Notes: generated by a model not told the origin, from the sequence alone. 64,000 nucleotides of DNA from Reticulitermes speratus (GCA_021186555.1 JAJKFL010000002.1:28808001-28872000), one strand, 5' to 3'; shown: positions 23,151 to 36,339, counted from the stretch's first letter. Numbers and translations are program-made.

Positions 23151-24699
23151 CGCTTTTCGCAATTTAGCGACATCGCCTAAAACGAAAACAATTCTCATAT
23201 TCTTTCGGACAATCGTGAGGCTCCTCGCGATAATCCCTTATGGTATGCAGTCGGATAGGACTGCCTAGTCTGCTTTGATTTGACTGCACAGTATTACAGC
23301 AATGAGTTAGTGCATTTATCTGGACGCGACCCAAGAAACATGGCGGTTAACAGAGGAGGACAGCAACAGAGCTACAGAGGTATTTATACTTGTGTCTGCT
23401 CGTTTGTTTGTTCCTGCATCGATGACGCTGGGTATAACACAAACTAAAAGATAGTCAATACTCCGATTTTTGATCCATCAATCATGTCACTGTTAGAGGA
23501 TCCACAGAAGTAACGTCCTTAAACAAGAGATTACAAGTTTAAAGTATCAACTGGCACTAGTTTTATCTTGTACTATGCCATATTTGTTTTGATATTAAAC
23601 ATTAAGAATACCATAAATTTCAGGACGCAGCCCCCGTCACCCTTTACAAAACTTGTGCACGTACGCCGCTACAATTTTTGAGTCCAAGTTAATATTGAAA
23701 CCCCAGTGTTTAAGGCAGCACTGACGGCATTATAATTCAACGCTTCAATCTGAAAATAATGCTTTTTTAAATATGAGTCCTTCTTCTAGTAAATTATGAA
23801 AACAGAAACCTATAAGGCGTAAATTAAACCTTGTTCCGTCCTATTTTAGACTGTAACACCAGAAAACAGACACCTCCTTCACCAGTAACGTATTTTTATT
23901 CTTTTAAAATTCTTTTGAAGCGGAATCTGTAGAACTGTGGCCTCTAATGGGGCCACAGTCCACCCCCTGGATGATAGATAAATGACTATGAAGCATTGGC
24001 TGAATGATAATTTAGAGAAAATGTAAGAAATCTAAAGAAATCTCCTCCAGTGCCACATTATGCACTACAAATCCCATATCGACAGCCCTGGTAGAAAACC
24101 CAGGCCTCCATGATGAAAAGTCGGGGACTAATTCCCTGAGTCCATACTTAGCACTTACAGACAGTGCTTGTACCCAACCTAGTCACAATGTAAAATTTCT
24201 CTTTCAGTTCACATATAGGCGTTTAATCGAACGTGTACAGAAATTCATACTTCTTTATCTTCTAGAGTATGAAAGAGTCCCCTAAATGTGTTCTTTCCTT
24301 CTGGCGGTAGGTAACAGCAGAAGAAACATTTTACAAAAGGAAGTAATAGACGCTAAAATAACAATAAAACTTAGTATCATTTTCAGACTTTATTTCTTTC
24401 TAATACTGTGACATTCAATAGGGTTCTATCGATATTTAGAAGTTTTTCAAATAAGCATGACTTTCGTTGCAGCTCCTCATATACAAACAGAATAATATTG
24501 TTATAGAAATCGGTAAGTAACGTCAAACCTTAAAGGTTGAAACGTGCAGTGAATCCACAGACAGGAAATGTTGCACGGAAAGCATGCAACGCCTGGACAA
24601 AATATTTCCCTTCCACACACTGTATGAAAGGTCTTTAGACGACAAATTAGCGGTCAAAATCGTTTTGCTACATTTAAGTGCAGATACATGGTGATCGGT
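23151..24699. other. Anonymous DNA
   Basis: No gene, RNA or repeat family recognised. Confidence 0.4.
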
Positions 24700-24790
24700 G
24701 ATCAGCACTCTGGGGCTTCACTTAGAAGTCCCAGAGCGCTGATCCACGAAGATTGCCTACAAATGAGATGAAGCTGCTGATAAGCAGCTG
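24700..24790. repeat. Two adjacent hairpins
   Basis: 24700-24744 pairs 'gatcagcactctggg' with 'cccagagcgctgatc' (14 of 15, with the exception a possible G-U pair on the minus-strand RNA) around a loop of about 15 nt. 24771-24790 contains the smaller palindrome 'agctgctgataagcagct'. No function is assigned. Confidence 0.6.
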
Positions 24791-25469
24791 TTAATGACCT
24801 TAGTGACTGGCTGGGATAAAACGGTTACAATTGTCTAGGCCTTTAGAACAAAGAAAAAGCTGAAAGGCCTACAGCAAACCTGAGGTTTCAACGCCACAAA
24901 AGTGAAGTACATCAGTATGGAGATTGTCCACTGTACACGACGTTACAGCAGTTGGATCTACTCTCATCTTCAAATCCTTAGTTGTCATTATACTGATAGA
25001 GTTTTGTTATCTTTGACTTTCAGAATGGAATAGAAATCAAGACCTTGCGGTGCACCACAAACCTTTACACACAACCACAACAATCATCGCTTCCGTCTGC
25101 CATATCTGAGACCGGTATTGACCCATCCCGGTGGTACTGTGCACGTGCAGACTACGTCGAAGTTTTCTCAATACTTTCGGTGAACTTAGGGACAGGACTA
25201 ATTACTGAAACTAACCATAACCCCTCCCCAGTCGAGAGAGCGAAGGTGCATTATTTATGGCTGTAGCTCAAACATTAAACTTTTTAATACTCACGAATTC
25301 ACTTCATGATCAACCCCTAAAATATCTCAATGAATAATAAAATGAGGGATGACTCATTCCGTATAAAAGTAAAGTTGCCCTGTTACTAAATAAGTAAGAA
25401 GCGCAGACATCCTAGTGATAAAACTATATGCAGTCCTTACTTTGGCACTAGAAGTGATTGAGCACGCAA
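24791..25469. other. Anonymous DNA
   Basis: Nothing recognised. Confidence 0.4.
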
Positions 25470-25727
25470 AGTAGGCATGGGGCGGTGAAGGTATAGCTCC
25501 ACTCATTCTTAAATCCGTATTAGAGGGAGGTGAGTGATAAATTTCCCACCCCGGCCGCTTTATCGTCGGTACCCATTAAACAGAAGGCTAGTTCGTCACT
25601 ATAACTGGTCCAGAGGCTTTGGAGACGAGAAAAATACCTTGTCCATTCCGAGAATCGAACCAAGCTTCCATGGTTGTCCAACCAGTACCTTAGTCACGAT
25701 ACCCACTACGCTATCCCGGCTTCCTAC
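25470..25727 (-). mobile_element. SINE family 4, diverged
   Basis: Plus text 'ggtgaaggtatagctccact', 'caccccggccgctttatcgt', 'cggtacccattaaacagaag', 'cgagaatcgaaccaagcttc' (degenerate B box) and 'tacgctatcccggc' (end of the head) gives the family order. An eroded second partial copy may follow ('cgggaaaacactctgataca' through 25780). Confidence 0.6.
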
Positions 25728-27269
25728 GCTCCAGATTCAACCTCGGGAAAACACTCTGATACAAATTATACAGGAAGCCGGGTGACATGCAGAGAAAGCC
25801 TGGAGTCAGAGGGGCACAAATTTTATAAAAATCTAGGAGCCCCTAAAAATTATAAGCGCCAGAAGGGTGACATGAAGCAAGTTCCACACTGAGGACCCTA
25901 AAATATTAGGCGCCACTGTACAAAATTTTGTCGCCAGGAATATGTGCACCCCTGTCTGGAGTCGATGACAAACAGAAAACAATTCCAGCTCCAGCTGGAA
26001 ATACACGTGGAACTCCGGTCGCCCAGTCAGTAGGCACGCAGTAAACTCGACAAATAAGTCATATAAATAAGTAATATTCGAGTTTGACAAAATTTGGGGT
26101 GTAAGTGCTCACCAGTACAGCTGTATCTTCACCCTAAATTGTAAACAGCCCTCACAACTGCTTAAGTTTCACTTTTTCCTGTGTAGTTACTTTATTCAAC
26201 CTGCGAAATCAGGCCATCTTGACGTTACGGTTTGACGGAGCCAATACTCGGCTTTGACAATTTTAATGGGCGCCAAATTTAGAACAGCTTGGGCTACTAA
26301 CCTTTTGGCTCTAAGCCGTGCGTGACTTTTTCGACGTCTCTCGCTGAGAGAATTTTATTCCCATGGATATTTAAATTAATTTTAACCAACGATATTGAAG
26401 CAATGTCCTCTAAGAAGGATCGCTCATCCAGTGGCAAAAGAACATTTTCCCTCATCTGACCGATCATAGATGTCGAAGGCACATTTGTCATACACATGTC
26501 ATAACTGTCACTTACGGAAGGCAAAACGCTGATAAGGTGAAAGGCGTTAGTTCGCATACCGTCGCTATATGTCTACTACCGAAGACGTTTATCTTCTTTT
26601 CATTACTGAGTGGGGGTAAAAAAACGCACTTCATATAGCTTGCGTCGAAAAGTGCAGACACAGAAGCACTTCGTAATCACAAGAGATATTTTGATGTTAA
26701 CTACGTCGTAACGAATAACAACCTGTCGTGTTAGATTTTGTATTTAAGTACTTCACTAACTCCAATAATAACTTCTAATGGATTAATTGTCATCCTTTCA
26801 ATAACACCTACCTTCCCCTCCGCCGGAGCGCATACCTTTTCAGACCCTGATGTAGCAATTTATGCCTCCATTATTTAAGCTAAGCTGTTTACCTCGACCG
26901 CTCATCCATTCCACCTGCCATAATAAACACTGCGCCCTTCCCTGTCATAGGAAGCGTAAAGTGAGGAAAGGTGAAACGCAATAGAACAGAATGAATGAAA
27001 TCATCCGAACATTTAACACGCAGAAGAAACTATTTTTTCTTTGAGTTGCATTTATTAAGATAAACACTAAAATTTAAGAATACACATAAAATAGGAAGTA
27101 AGATTCAAGAAGACCGCAAAGGTATGTACAGGGTAATTTTAGAGTAAAGACACAATGTTAAACGGCTGCCTCTCCTCAAGGGAATGCTATATTGCCACTA
27201 TTCTTTCATCATTTTAAAACTCGTACATTATGATTTAGTGTCAGATTTCAGCGCAGGCCCCTGCATTTT

Positions 27270-27307
<38 letters not shown>

Positions 27308-28379
27308 AACTGGACGACACAGACTCAACACTATTCCTTAAGAATTCAAGAGAAACAGCGTCAAAAGCATCTCGAATTTCTTGTTACATTTGATAAAGTT
27401 TTTCTTCGTTTTGATCGGCAGAAATCCTCTTTGGCCAATCACCACAGAAATGTCACACGGAAGACACTATTTGTCCTCGACGCCCAATCCACCAATAAGG
27501 AAAATGTTTGTCAGGCGTGAATGGAAAATTATATACAGTGTTAAATGGCTGTATCTCCTTAAGGGAGTGCTGTATTACTATGATTGTTGCACAGTTTTAT
27601 TGCTACCATAGTAACAGTTTTCCACCAGTAATACGTCCAATTTGTTACAGCGTAACACTATGTATTTACTTTACAATCACCTTATATATCAAATTAATTT
27701 GGAATGTTCGTTCCCTTTTACAATACCAAAAACTTGTTAAGCTGTGTTCTCCATCGGCGTGGCTTTTCAGTGAACAATGTTACACACAGACTTGCAGAAA
27801 CACAGTGGCCATGCCTTATGTCCGGTTTGGTTACTGAGCACTTGGCTCACGCACTATTAGACAAGGATTCGTGCACTGAATACGGAACTAGCAAGTGTTT
27901 GCTATTAAACAAGGCCTGTCTAGAACAATAACAAGCCTGGTGTCCTTTCATACCTGCAATTCCAGTTATCCTTCCCCTCCAGACAAACAGTACTTTAATA
28001 AATTAGTACAATCGCTGGGAATGTGTTTGTCACATGAATTTGGTCAGCTTATGAAATAACGCCACTAAAAACTGCTAGCGGATTTCTTCCATGACCTGCC
28101 CATCATGCCTAACATCTTGCAATTCAAGGTCTGACAATTTCTTAACGATTGTGAGATCTACAACAAAATAATTCTATGAAGCAAGACTTATTCAGAAGCT
28201 GCTAACAGCTCAGATGGTTGAGGTTTCTAGCCTTTATGGCAAGAGATTGTTCATTATTGTGTTCCCAGAATCCCGTTGCTACGATCTTGACACGAGACTT
28301 CCTATTGTGCTTATGGTATAACGGCCAAGCGGAACATCAGTCTAACACAAGGTTTTAGTGAAACAAACAATTTTTGTTT
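25728..28379. other. Anonymous DNA with a CA microsatellite and one duplicated block
   Basis: A (CA)n run lies at 27272-27302. Two related blocks, 27155-27200 ('gttaaacggctgcctctcct') and 27537-27600 ('gttaaatggctgtatctcct'), suggest an old duplication or two copies of one repeat. The open frames at 27508-27837 and 27704-27931 have no recognisable domain. Confidence 0.4.
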
Positions 28380-28387
28380 TATAGCAT

Positions 28388-28437
28388 AGCAATAGATTTC
28401 GGCTTAAACGCAAGCCATCATCAGACCAATTGTAAAA
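28388..28437 (-). repeat. Hammerhead-like / Penelope-like 3' motif
   Basis: The minus strand reads 'ggtctgatgatggcttgcgt' then 'ttaagccgaaatc': CTGATGA, a GGCTT/AAGCC hairpin, then GAAA. One extra base between CTGATGA and the stem departs from a canonical hammerhead core. Compare 63566-63610. Confidence 0.4.
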
Positions 28438-28839
28438 ATATATGCAGAGGAATATTATGAAGTTAAAATCACTTTTAAGGAAGGTGTTAAGAAATCAGTC
28501 CTTTCACATTTTATTTATTATTTGTCATATAAAAGCAGTATGCTCAATATTCTCTCCAATATGTAAAATACCGAATTTTTGTATTAATGCAAATGATGAC
28601 ATGGGCTGACTAGTACACCTTTCCTGAAAGTTTTCGCCGAAATATAAAATAATAAACATTCATTTATGAACATCGAATTTTGTTCTTTAAAATTCATGTT
28701 TCTTCACACTATCTTGTATTAAAACTCTTGGAGAGCGATGCAGATGTAAGGGGTTGTAAGTAATGAAGTTCACAACTCTCCAAAATATATGCCATATTAT
28801 ATAACGGCTGAAAAATTAGTGCTTCGGTGTGAATTTGGA

Positions 28840-29884
28840 CCGATCTTATGATATGCGATTTGCATCAACCAATCTTATGATATTCGAGTTGCATCAACCG
28901 ATCTTATGATATTCGATTTGCATCAACCGATCTTATTGATATGTGATTTGCATCAACCGATCTTATGATATTAGATTTGCATCAACCGATCTTATGATAT
29001 TCGATTTGCATCAACCGATCTTATGATATGTGATTTGCATCAACCGATCTTATGATATTCGATTTGCATCAACCGATCTTATGATATGTGATTTGCATCA
29101 ACCGATCTTATGATATTCGTTTTGCATCAACCGATCTTATGATATTCGATTTGCATCAACCGATCTTATGATATTCGATTTGCATCAACCGATCTTATGA
29201 TATTCGATTTGCATCAACCGATCTTATGATATGTGATTTGCATCAACCGATCTTATGATATTCGATTTGTATCAACCGATCTTATGATATTCGATTTGCA
29301 TCAACCGATCTTATGATATTCGATTTGCATCAACCGATCTTATGATATGTAATTTGCATCAACCGATCTTATGATATTCGTTTTGCATCAACCGATCTTA
29401 TGATATGTGATTTGCATCAACCGATCTTATGATATGTGATTTGCATCAACCGATCTTATGATATTCGATTTGCATCAACCGATCTTATGATATGTGATTT
29501 GCATCAACCGATCTTATGATATTCGATTTGCATCAACCGATCTTATGATATTCGATTTGCATCAACCGATCTTATGATATGTGATTTGCATCAACCGATC
29601 TTATAATATTCGATTTGCATCAACCGATCTTATGATATGTGATTTGCATCAACCGATCTTATGATATTCGATTTGCATAAACCGATCTTATGATATTCGA
29701 TTTGCATCAACCGATCTTATGATATTCGATTTGCATCAACCGATCTTATGATATGTGATTTGCATCAACCGATCTTATGATATTCGATTTGCATAAACCG
29801 ATCTTATGATATTCGATTTGCATCAACCGATCTTATGATATCCGATTTGCATCAACCGATCTTATGATATGTGATTTGCATCAA
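28840..29884. repeat. 29-bp satellite, 36 units, most carrying an ATTTGCAT octamer
   Basis: The unit starts CGATCTTATGATAT, continues TCGATT or GTGATT and ends TGCATCAAC. Two alternating subtypes (TTCG and GTG at the centre) are interspersed. The last eight units form two copies of a four-unit, 116-bp higher-order block marked by the variant 'cataaac'. Almost every unit contains ATTTGCAT, the reverse complement of the POU/octamer site ATGCAAAT. Since 29 is not a multiple of 3, it is not coding. Confidence 0.97.
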
Positions 29885-30542
29885 TCCTATTGAATCAGAA
29901 TTTTGTATAGGGGTACCTAAGGCAACTTTCTTGAAGTTTTTAACTTATGAGTGTACCGGAAGTGTGCACAAAACAAAAACAAGCTGTTCTATTAATAATG
30001 TCGTTTTAGACTAATGCACTACTGCATCTGATACCATCGCTACTAAGAAGATACGGACCCTCTACCTCTCTACGGCCAAATTGCCAATAAAGTGGCTGTA
30101 TATGTTACATAAAAGGGGCTTGTAACAGTTTTCAGTTTGTTTGTTCTTCTTAAAATATTTAAGTTGTAATCTTATTATACTGCTTGCACAGATACTGTGT
30201 AGTTTAAAATAGTTTAAACAATGAAAGTGGTAGCTTATACAGCAAGAAATTGTTTAGCGGTTAATAGGCAAGGGCACTGCAGTTTCAACATCGGAACAGA
30301 ACTACGTCTTTAATTTAAAAATGTATCAAACGAACATCTTCACACGTTCCATACTCTCTCGGTGTGTGAGTCTTTCAAGTCGATTATAAATGCTTCAAGT
30401 TCATCAGATCCACTGAAATATTAACCATGCGTATTTCAGTCCATAAGTCTGAATGACTCAGAACTGCCGGCACCCTCATTACATTTAACGGTAAATACTT
30501 TACAGCACATTAATAGATAATTTTCTGATGTAATGTACATGA
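29885..30542. other. Anonymous DNA
   Basis: Unique-looking flank of the satellite. No gene recognised. Confidence 0.45.
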
Positions 30543-30810
30543 GCCGATGCCAGTGGCCGTGCGGTCTAAGGCGTGGGTCTGCGGCCGCTCGCTTACTAGG
30601 ATTGTGGGTTCAAATCCCACCGGGGGCATGGATGTCTGTCTCTTGTGAGTGTTGTGTGTTGTCAGGTAGAGGTCTCTGCGACGAGCTGGTCCCTCGTCCA
30701 GAGGAGTCCTACCGAGTGTGGTGTGTCTAAAAGTGTGATCGTGAAGCCTCGAAAAATGAGGCGACCTAGACTCCCAAGGTGCTGTCGAGCCATTGGAAAA
30801 AAAAAAAATT
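30543..30810 (+). mobile_element. SINE family 1, full-length copy with poly-A
   Basis: The head has A-box 'agtggccgtgcggtctaagg', then 'cgtgggtctgcggccgctcg', and B box 'gggttcaaatcccaccgggg', a tRNA-Leu-like arrangement. The body 'catggatgtctgtctcttgt', 'gacgagctggtccctcgtcc', 'gaggagtcctaccgagtgtg' ends 'gtgctgtcgagccattgg' plus about 12 A. This is the reference copy for the family in this window. Confidence 0.85.
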
Positions 30811-31039
30811 TACATGATCTGTGTAAAGGTTTACAGGTCTTCATGACGGGAATTGTTCAGATGGTGGCCTTCTAACTTGTGACACCGTGTAGGCTCATAT
30901 TTGAATACAGATGTCAATAACCATCTACAAGGTTTAGTGATGTCACAAGCCGGGATATCACACTACGATACAACAAACACACACAAGGTAATTATGGCAC
31001 GTGCGAGTCTCAGAATAAGTTGGCATTGTTTCTCCAAGC

Positions 31040-31660
31040 ACTAGTTTTTATAGTGCAGAAATAGTGTATTTATAATGTAAAACAGTGCTTTTATAATGCA
31101 GAAATCGTGTATTTATAAGCAGATATGGTGTCTTTATAACGCAAAAACAGTGTTTTATATTGCAGAAATAGCGTCTTTACACTGCAAGAAATGGGCTGGG
31201 ATAGCGTAGTCGGTATAGCGACTCGCTACGGGCTGGAAGGTCCGGGGATCGAATTCCGGTGGAGGCGAGATTTTCCGCACCCTTCCAGACCGGCCCTGGG
31301 GCCCACCCATCCTCCTATAAAATGGGTACCGGATCTCTTTCACGGGGGTAATGCGGCCGGGGCGTGGAGCTGACCATCCACCCTCATCTAGTGCCATACC
31401 TCTAGTCTCCCTCTGGGCCTTCGTGGCCTCTTCTAGGGAGAACTTTACCTTTACACTGCAAGAAATAGTGATTTTTTGTAAAGCAGAAATGCTGTCTTTA
31501 TAACTCAGAAATACTTTCTTACAACACAGAAATAGTGTTTTTGTAATGCAGAAACAGTGTCTTTATAACGCAGAAATAATCTCCTTATAACAGAAAGAGT
31601 GTCTTTATAATGCATAAAGAGTGTCTTTATACTGCAAAATAGTGCTTTAAAATGCAGGAA
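31040..31660. repeat. About 30-bp tandem array interrupted by a SINE
   Basis: Units such as 'agtgtctttataatgcagaa' recur about every 30 bp on both sides of the SINE at 31193-31449. Copies are moderately diverged ('cagaaatagtg', 'cagaaacagtg', 'cagaaataatc'). Confidence 0.8.
31176..31466 (+). mobile_element. SINE family 4 with perfect 17-bp target duplication
   Basis: The body 31193-31449 starts 'gggctgggatagcgtagtcg', has B box 'ccggggatcgaattccggtg' and ends 'gccttcgtggcctcttctag' then 'ggagaactttacc'. TTTACACTGCAAGAAAT flanks it exactly at 31176-31192 and 31450-31466. The exact duplication fixes the ends of the family and suggests a fairly recent insertion into the tandem array. Confidence 0.92.
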
Positions 31661-33828
31661 TAATATGTGTATTTTCACTGTGAAGTAGTAAATGTATTTT
31701 TAGATATTTTGAAGATAATTTTCAGGCTTCGAAACGTCAATGCTCATTTTTCTTTTACCGGAAACCTAATTTCATTCAGTTCTCTGTGCAATACGGCGAA
31801 GGTACAAGAATCCAATTTGCTGTATAATATACAGCCCTATGACTAGGTTTTATGTAACGGACGTAATAGCAAATAACATGTCAATATGTCAATACTTCTG
31901 AAGTACATCGCAGTTTTCTAGTTTTCTTCCTTTAAATATCCAAGACAGCAAGTTTCGCGGAGTTTGTGACTTTCGTAATTTGTGTGGCATCTACTATGAA
32001 CACTTGACATATTCTCTAAAAATCACACCACGTATCTCACCAAAATAACGATATCCCAAAGTATGTCATAAATGATGGGAAACCTTAATTCGGCAAAGTG
32101 GCCGGTTTGCCTTGTTTGGAATTTAATCAGGCTGAATAAATAAATCAGACAGGTAGTACTGTAATAAGAACAACACCGTGGATCAAAAACACGAATTATC
32201 CTTCTTCGGTATAGCAGCGACCCAGCTTACCAAATGCCGTAGTCATTAAACAGAAAAAAGAGAAAAGCGAACGGCGCACGTTCAGCTAGCTAGCAAGCGA
32301 AGTTCGTTGGCCTGACAACCATGAGCATAAGCTTGTTACGACTCTTACTTCATTGTTGCGTCCTACCTTACTATGGCTACATGGCACTGCCCTTGCTAGA
32401 GGCCCTTGACCTCCCGAGTTCCTCACACCTAACGTCCCACCCCCCGTTTACAAGCACTCACACTTATTCCCCCAAAACCATTTTTAAAATCATAAAGCTG
32501 TAAGACTAACCCTACAAACACTTTCCTTATTATTACGTATACCCTTTAGTTTGTTATGGTTGCAGCTATCCAGGTTATCTGCCCCTGTGTCATTGGACCT
32601 TGAAAAACTCCATCCACCCCTTAGATATCTACCTGCCTTGAATGAAGGGTCTACAATTGCAGACATGACCTCGAAAACAACCCACAGGAGATTCACTTTC
32701 AATAATACATCACATCCAAGGTTTCTAACAGTCTTGACCTTGGCTGAAAGAAAAGGAAAGGGTAAAAGGATGGAGCAGTTTATGCTTCCACTTTATTATA
32801 ATCTAAGGAAGGTATTCAGTGTTAAAATGGGTGGCAAGTAACTCACGGTATCCGAAATTGCTTTAAGTGACGCTCTTAAGAGTAAGAGCAAAAAGACTAG
32901 GTTTTCCTTTCAAACTTACAGCGATAATAAAAACAGGCGAAAAAAGAATAATGGGGTAATAGGTAAATACGTTTGTGTCCGTTATGGTTACCCTTCTGAA
33001 GACGTTTCATGTGCGGCATAATTGTTCGTATAAACATTCTTTAAGAAAAGAAGTAGCATACACCTCCTCACAACCTCACTGCTAGCTAAAAATACAAATT
33101 TTATAACATGAAGTCTGATTTTGTTGGCCTTTGAATACATCAGTTCAACATAAAATATAACAAGACCTTTTGGTGATGTAGTGCAATATTCTGAATTACA
33201 CAATGGAAAGAAAATGTATGACGATTTGGAAGTAAAGTTGAATGCAACATTAACATCAGCACTGGATTAAGCTAAAATGTCACCTTAAAATTCGGTCGAT
33301 TTCAAACTTCAAATGAGATATTCTGTGGTCCTCGGGTAGCTCTGGATGAATTTCTGAAATATCCCAACAGCAAACTTATTTTCTTGTGAAACCTGTTATC
33401 AGCAATCTATACCCTGTTACACGGTGAACAGAGTTCACTTTCTAAACTTCACTTTTAGATCGACAAACTTCTGCAAAACTTCTGCTGACATGCACACCGT
33501 TGTTTGCTCACGCTTCAATTAACTGTATTACTGTCAACACCCATGTAATTAAAGCAATTACTCGCGTCTTAAAGCAAACACAACTTCTAAAGTTCGATAA
33601 ACTAATTTGTCTAATTAACCAAAATAAATGTTCAGTTCTTTTTATCAAATACGGGTTGCTTTGTGCGGCAGTGTTCCTCAAAATAGAAAAAGCTGTATAA
33701 TTAAATACACCTAAGTAACAGTCGGATTGTTCGCCGTAATCATTTGTATGTGGAACGTTACAAAACTAAATAGGACATGCAGAAAAAACGAAGACAACAC
33801 TAACTTCCTTCTAATTAATTTCTACCTC
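31661..33828. other. Anonymous DNA
   Basis: No gene or repeat recognised over 2.2 kb. Open frames of 60-96 codons (32321-32503, 32551-32841) carry no motif. Confidence 0.4.
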
Positions 33829-34276
33829 TATTCCTTATAGGCGTCGACCTCGGTGGTGGACTAGTGGTTAGCGTGCTCGCCACTGGACCCAAGGTTCGCG
33901 GGTTTGATCCCGACCGAGGCCGATGGATTTTTAAGGGTGATAAAAATCCGGAGCACCACTTCCTTCGGAGGGGAAGTAAAGCCGTCGGTCCCATGTCGTA
34001 GATTTACGGCATGTAAAAGAACCTTACGGGCATGAATAGAAATGTTTCGTAAGCTAAATTCAAAGCCTCCATTTCTCACCCAAGTCTCCTGACTGCCTGC
34101 CAGATGGCTCTGGCGGACACATCAGGATCGATAGAACAGTAGCGCGGCCAGTTGGCCAGTTACCAACTGCCACGAATGCGCACGACTTAGTAACCTCGGA
34201 AAGAGGAGGCAAGAGGAGGCCCGAGCCCATATAGGGCTGTTGAGCCATGGTTATTATTATTATATTCCTTTTAGGC
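33829..34276 (+). mobile_element. SINE family 2 with 14-bp target duplication
   Basis: The body is 33843-34262, flanked by TATTCCTTATAGGC and TATTCCTTTTAGGC. It is colinear with 7110-7515, including 'ggagcaccacttccttcgga', 'gatggctctggcggacacat' and the terminal 'catatagggctgttgagcca' plus TTA repeats. Confidence 0.88.
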
Positions 34277-34420
34277 ACTGCAAAACAAAGAGGAAAAAAC
34301 AGTAGAAAAATAAAATTCGGAAAGAAGAAAAATATTGGCCTGCGAAGTAATATGAATGCACTCGTATAGGGTTCATGGACACTGTAGCTTTTATTCAGCT
34401 TTTACAGTGCAAAATGGGGT

Positions 34421-34580
34421 ACGTAAAGGCGTGGGTCTGCGGCCGCTCGCGTGCTGTGACTGGGGTTCGATCCCGCTTGGGGCATGGATGTCTGTCTCTT
34501 GTGAGTGTTATATTCTGCTACGAGCCGATCCCTCGTCCAGCGAAGTCTTACCGAGTGAGTATGTGTCACTGAATGTGATC
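34421..34580 (+). mobile_element. SINE family 1, internally deleted
   Basis: 'aaggcgtgggtctgcggccg', B box 'ggggttcgatcccgcttggg' and 'catggatgtctgtctcttgt' match family 1. About 25 bp is then missing before 'ctacgagccgatccctcgtc', and the 3' tail is lost. Confidence 0.7.
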
Positions 34581-36339
34581 AAGTACAACAGTAACCCTCT
34601 ACACCTACAATGAGTAGGTATAAAGAGGTCGAGATTAGGAAAGAAAGAAAGTGTACAAGCCCACACAATAATAAGGAGACCTACATTATTGTGCGTTTGT
34701 TCAACTTGTTCTCTAAATAGCTGAAACGTAACTTCCCGGCCAAACGTATCAGGAACAACACACTAGCAGTAGCTAAGCTAAGTGTAATGTTCATATGAAG
34801 TTCATCCTTGGCTTAATTAAGCACCACGTCATGCAGTCATATGGAGGAGTGGAGATATATTTCCACTCACTCCTGATCTCAGCACTGGACGGAAAAGATG
34901 GTAAAATTTATGTCCTGGTTATCGTATATCCGGGTAAACAATGAACAGAAAAATCTCTTGCTCCTCCCTGAAATCGAGCCCCGATACCTCTGTCTTTCAG
35001 TCCGCAGCCTTGTCACTAAACCGACTGCGCTAACCTGGCTCACGGTAAAATTATGAATTTTGTACAGTATGTTTTTATGCGCCTACATAGCAGAAGGGAA
35101 CACAAAGTATTCTGAGGTGACTGGAAGCAAACGTTCCCGGAATTAAATCGATACTTCAAAGTCTTAGTGAAAGACTTGCTGAAATAAAGAATTACTCAAG
35201 GAAACTACATATGTTTCCACGTTGTAGTAAGTTTTGACTGCGTATCTGCTAAACTACTTATTAAAATAAACCCCACACATTACGTAATATAATATTAAAT
35301 GCAAAACAGTAACACTGACCAGGGTACCCGATGTTAGTTGTGCGCCTTCAAAAAACACAGCCTACACTTTTCGAAACAATCAAATGCAATGAGAAGATTT
35401 ACACAGATGAGGTAACAAAGTGCAAGTAACAAGGTGAACAAGTATTACTGTCCTGCATTCTTTCGCCTGCAACAAGAACAATTGCCTCCGTCGGTAGCAG
35501 TTCCTCAACAGAAGTACAGACTACCAGCCAGATTTAAAAGTCGTTTGCGCAATGATTATTTTCGTCTACAACCTAACCCCCCAATCGTCTGGCTCTATTT
35601 CTGACAACGTTAAAGGGAAGGAGACGAAGAGGGAAAAATAGAAAGGAAGACGGCCCATAACCTTCATCAAAGTACTAGCGGTGCAGGCAGGCACATTGGA
35701 AACTTCGGTTGCATCACGGCAACTATGCAACACAAAGTAGTGTGACAAGAAGGGGGACAGATTACATCTGCTCTCTGTCTACATTGTGTCCAGGGGCCGG
35801 ACAACACAGGTGAGGACCACTAACATGTTAACAATGAATGCTTTGTTACGTCACGTCGGTCCGGTCTTGTTATTTGTTGTCTTGCTGCCGAAAAACCTTC
35901 TTTTCAGAAACCAAATGCTACTATTGCCCTATGTTGTATACAGTACATCTGCAAGCCAGAGAAAGGACAACCCCCTTCGTGCCTCCCGGGAGCTAGAAAC
36001 CCTAACCAACTTACCCTCATGTCTAGCCTTTTTGGGAAGTTAGGGGTGGAGACGTACGCTAACGGACGAAAGGGAAAGGAAACCCTTAAAAGATGTAGAT
36101 CACAAGAAAAGGCGGGCAAAGAATTTAAAACACGAAGACTGTTCAAAAGCACTGACCTTCAAAAATGAAGGCTTTGAATTTACGTTACAGAACTCACGGG
36201 GAATAATGATTTCCAACGGGAAGTAGAAAGTAAAGCTGTGTCTGTGATGATACTGCCTGTTTATGGACAATATAAGCAATGCAGCTTATCTGCGTCAAAT
36301 AAAAATAACCACGCCCACAATCTAATTACATAACGGGAA
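34581..36339. other. Anonymous DNA with one tRNA-like SINE head
   Basis: At 34962-35042 plus text 'cctccctgaaatcgagcccc' through 'accgactgcgctaacctggc' is a minus-strand tRNA-like segment, probably an eroded SINE head. The rest shows no gene. The frames at 35786-36152 on both strands are short and featureless. Confidence 0.4.

Noticed and set aside
28840-29884. CRISPR-like array
   Set aside because: Units are contiguous 29-bp repeats with no unique spacers, and the host is eukaryotic. It is a satellite.
30543-30620. Genuine tRNA gene
   Set aside because: The A and B boxes are part of a dispersed SINE with a constant body and poly-A. The same holds for the other tRNA-like heads in the window.
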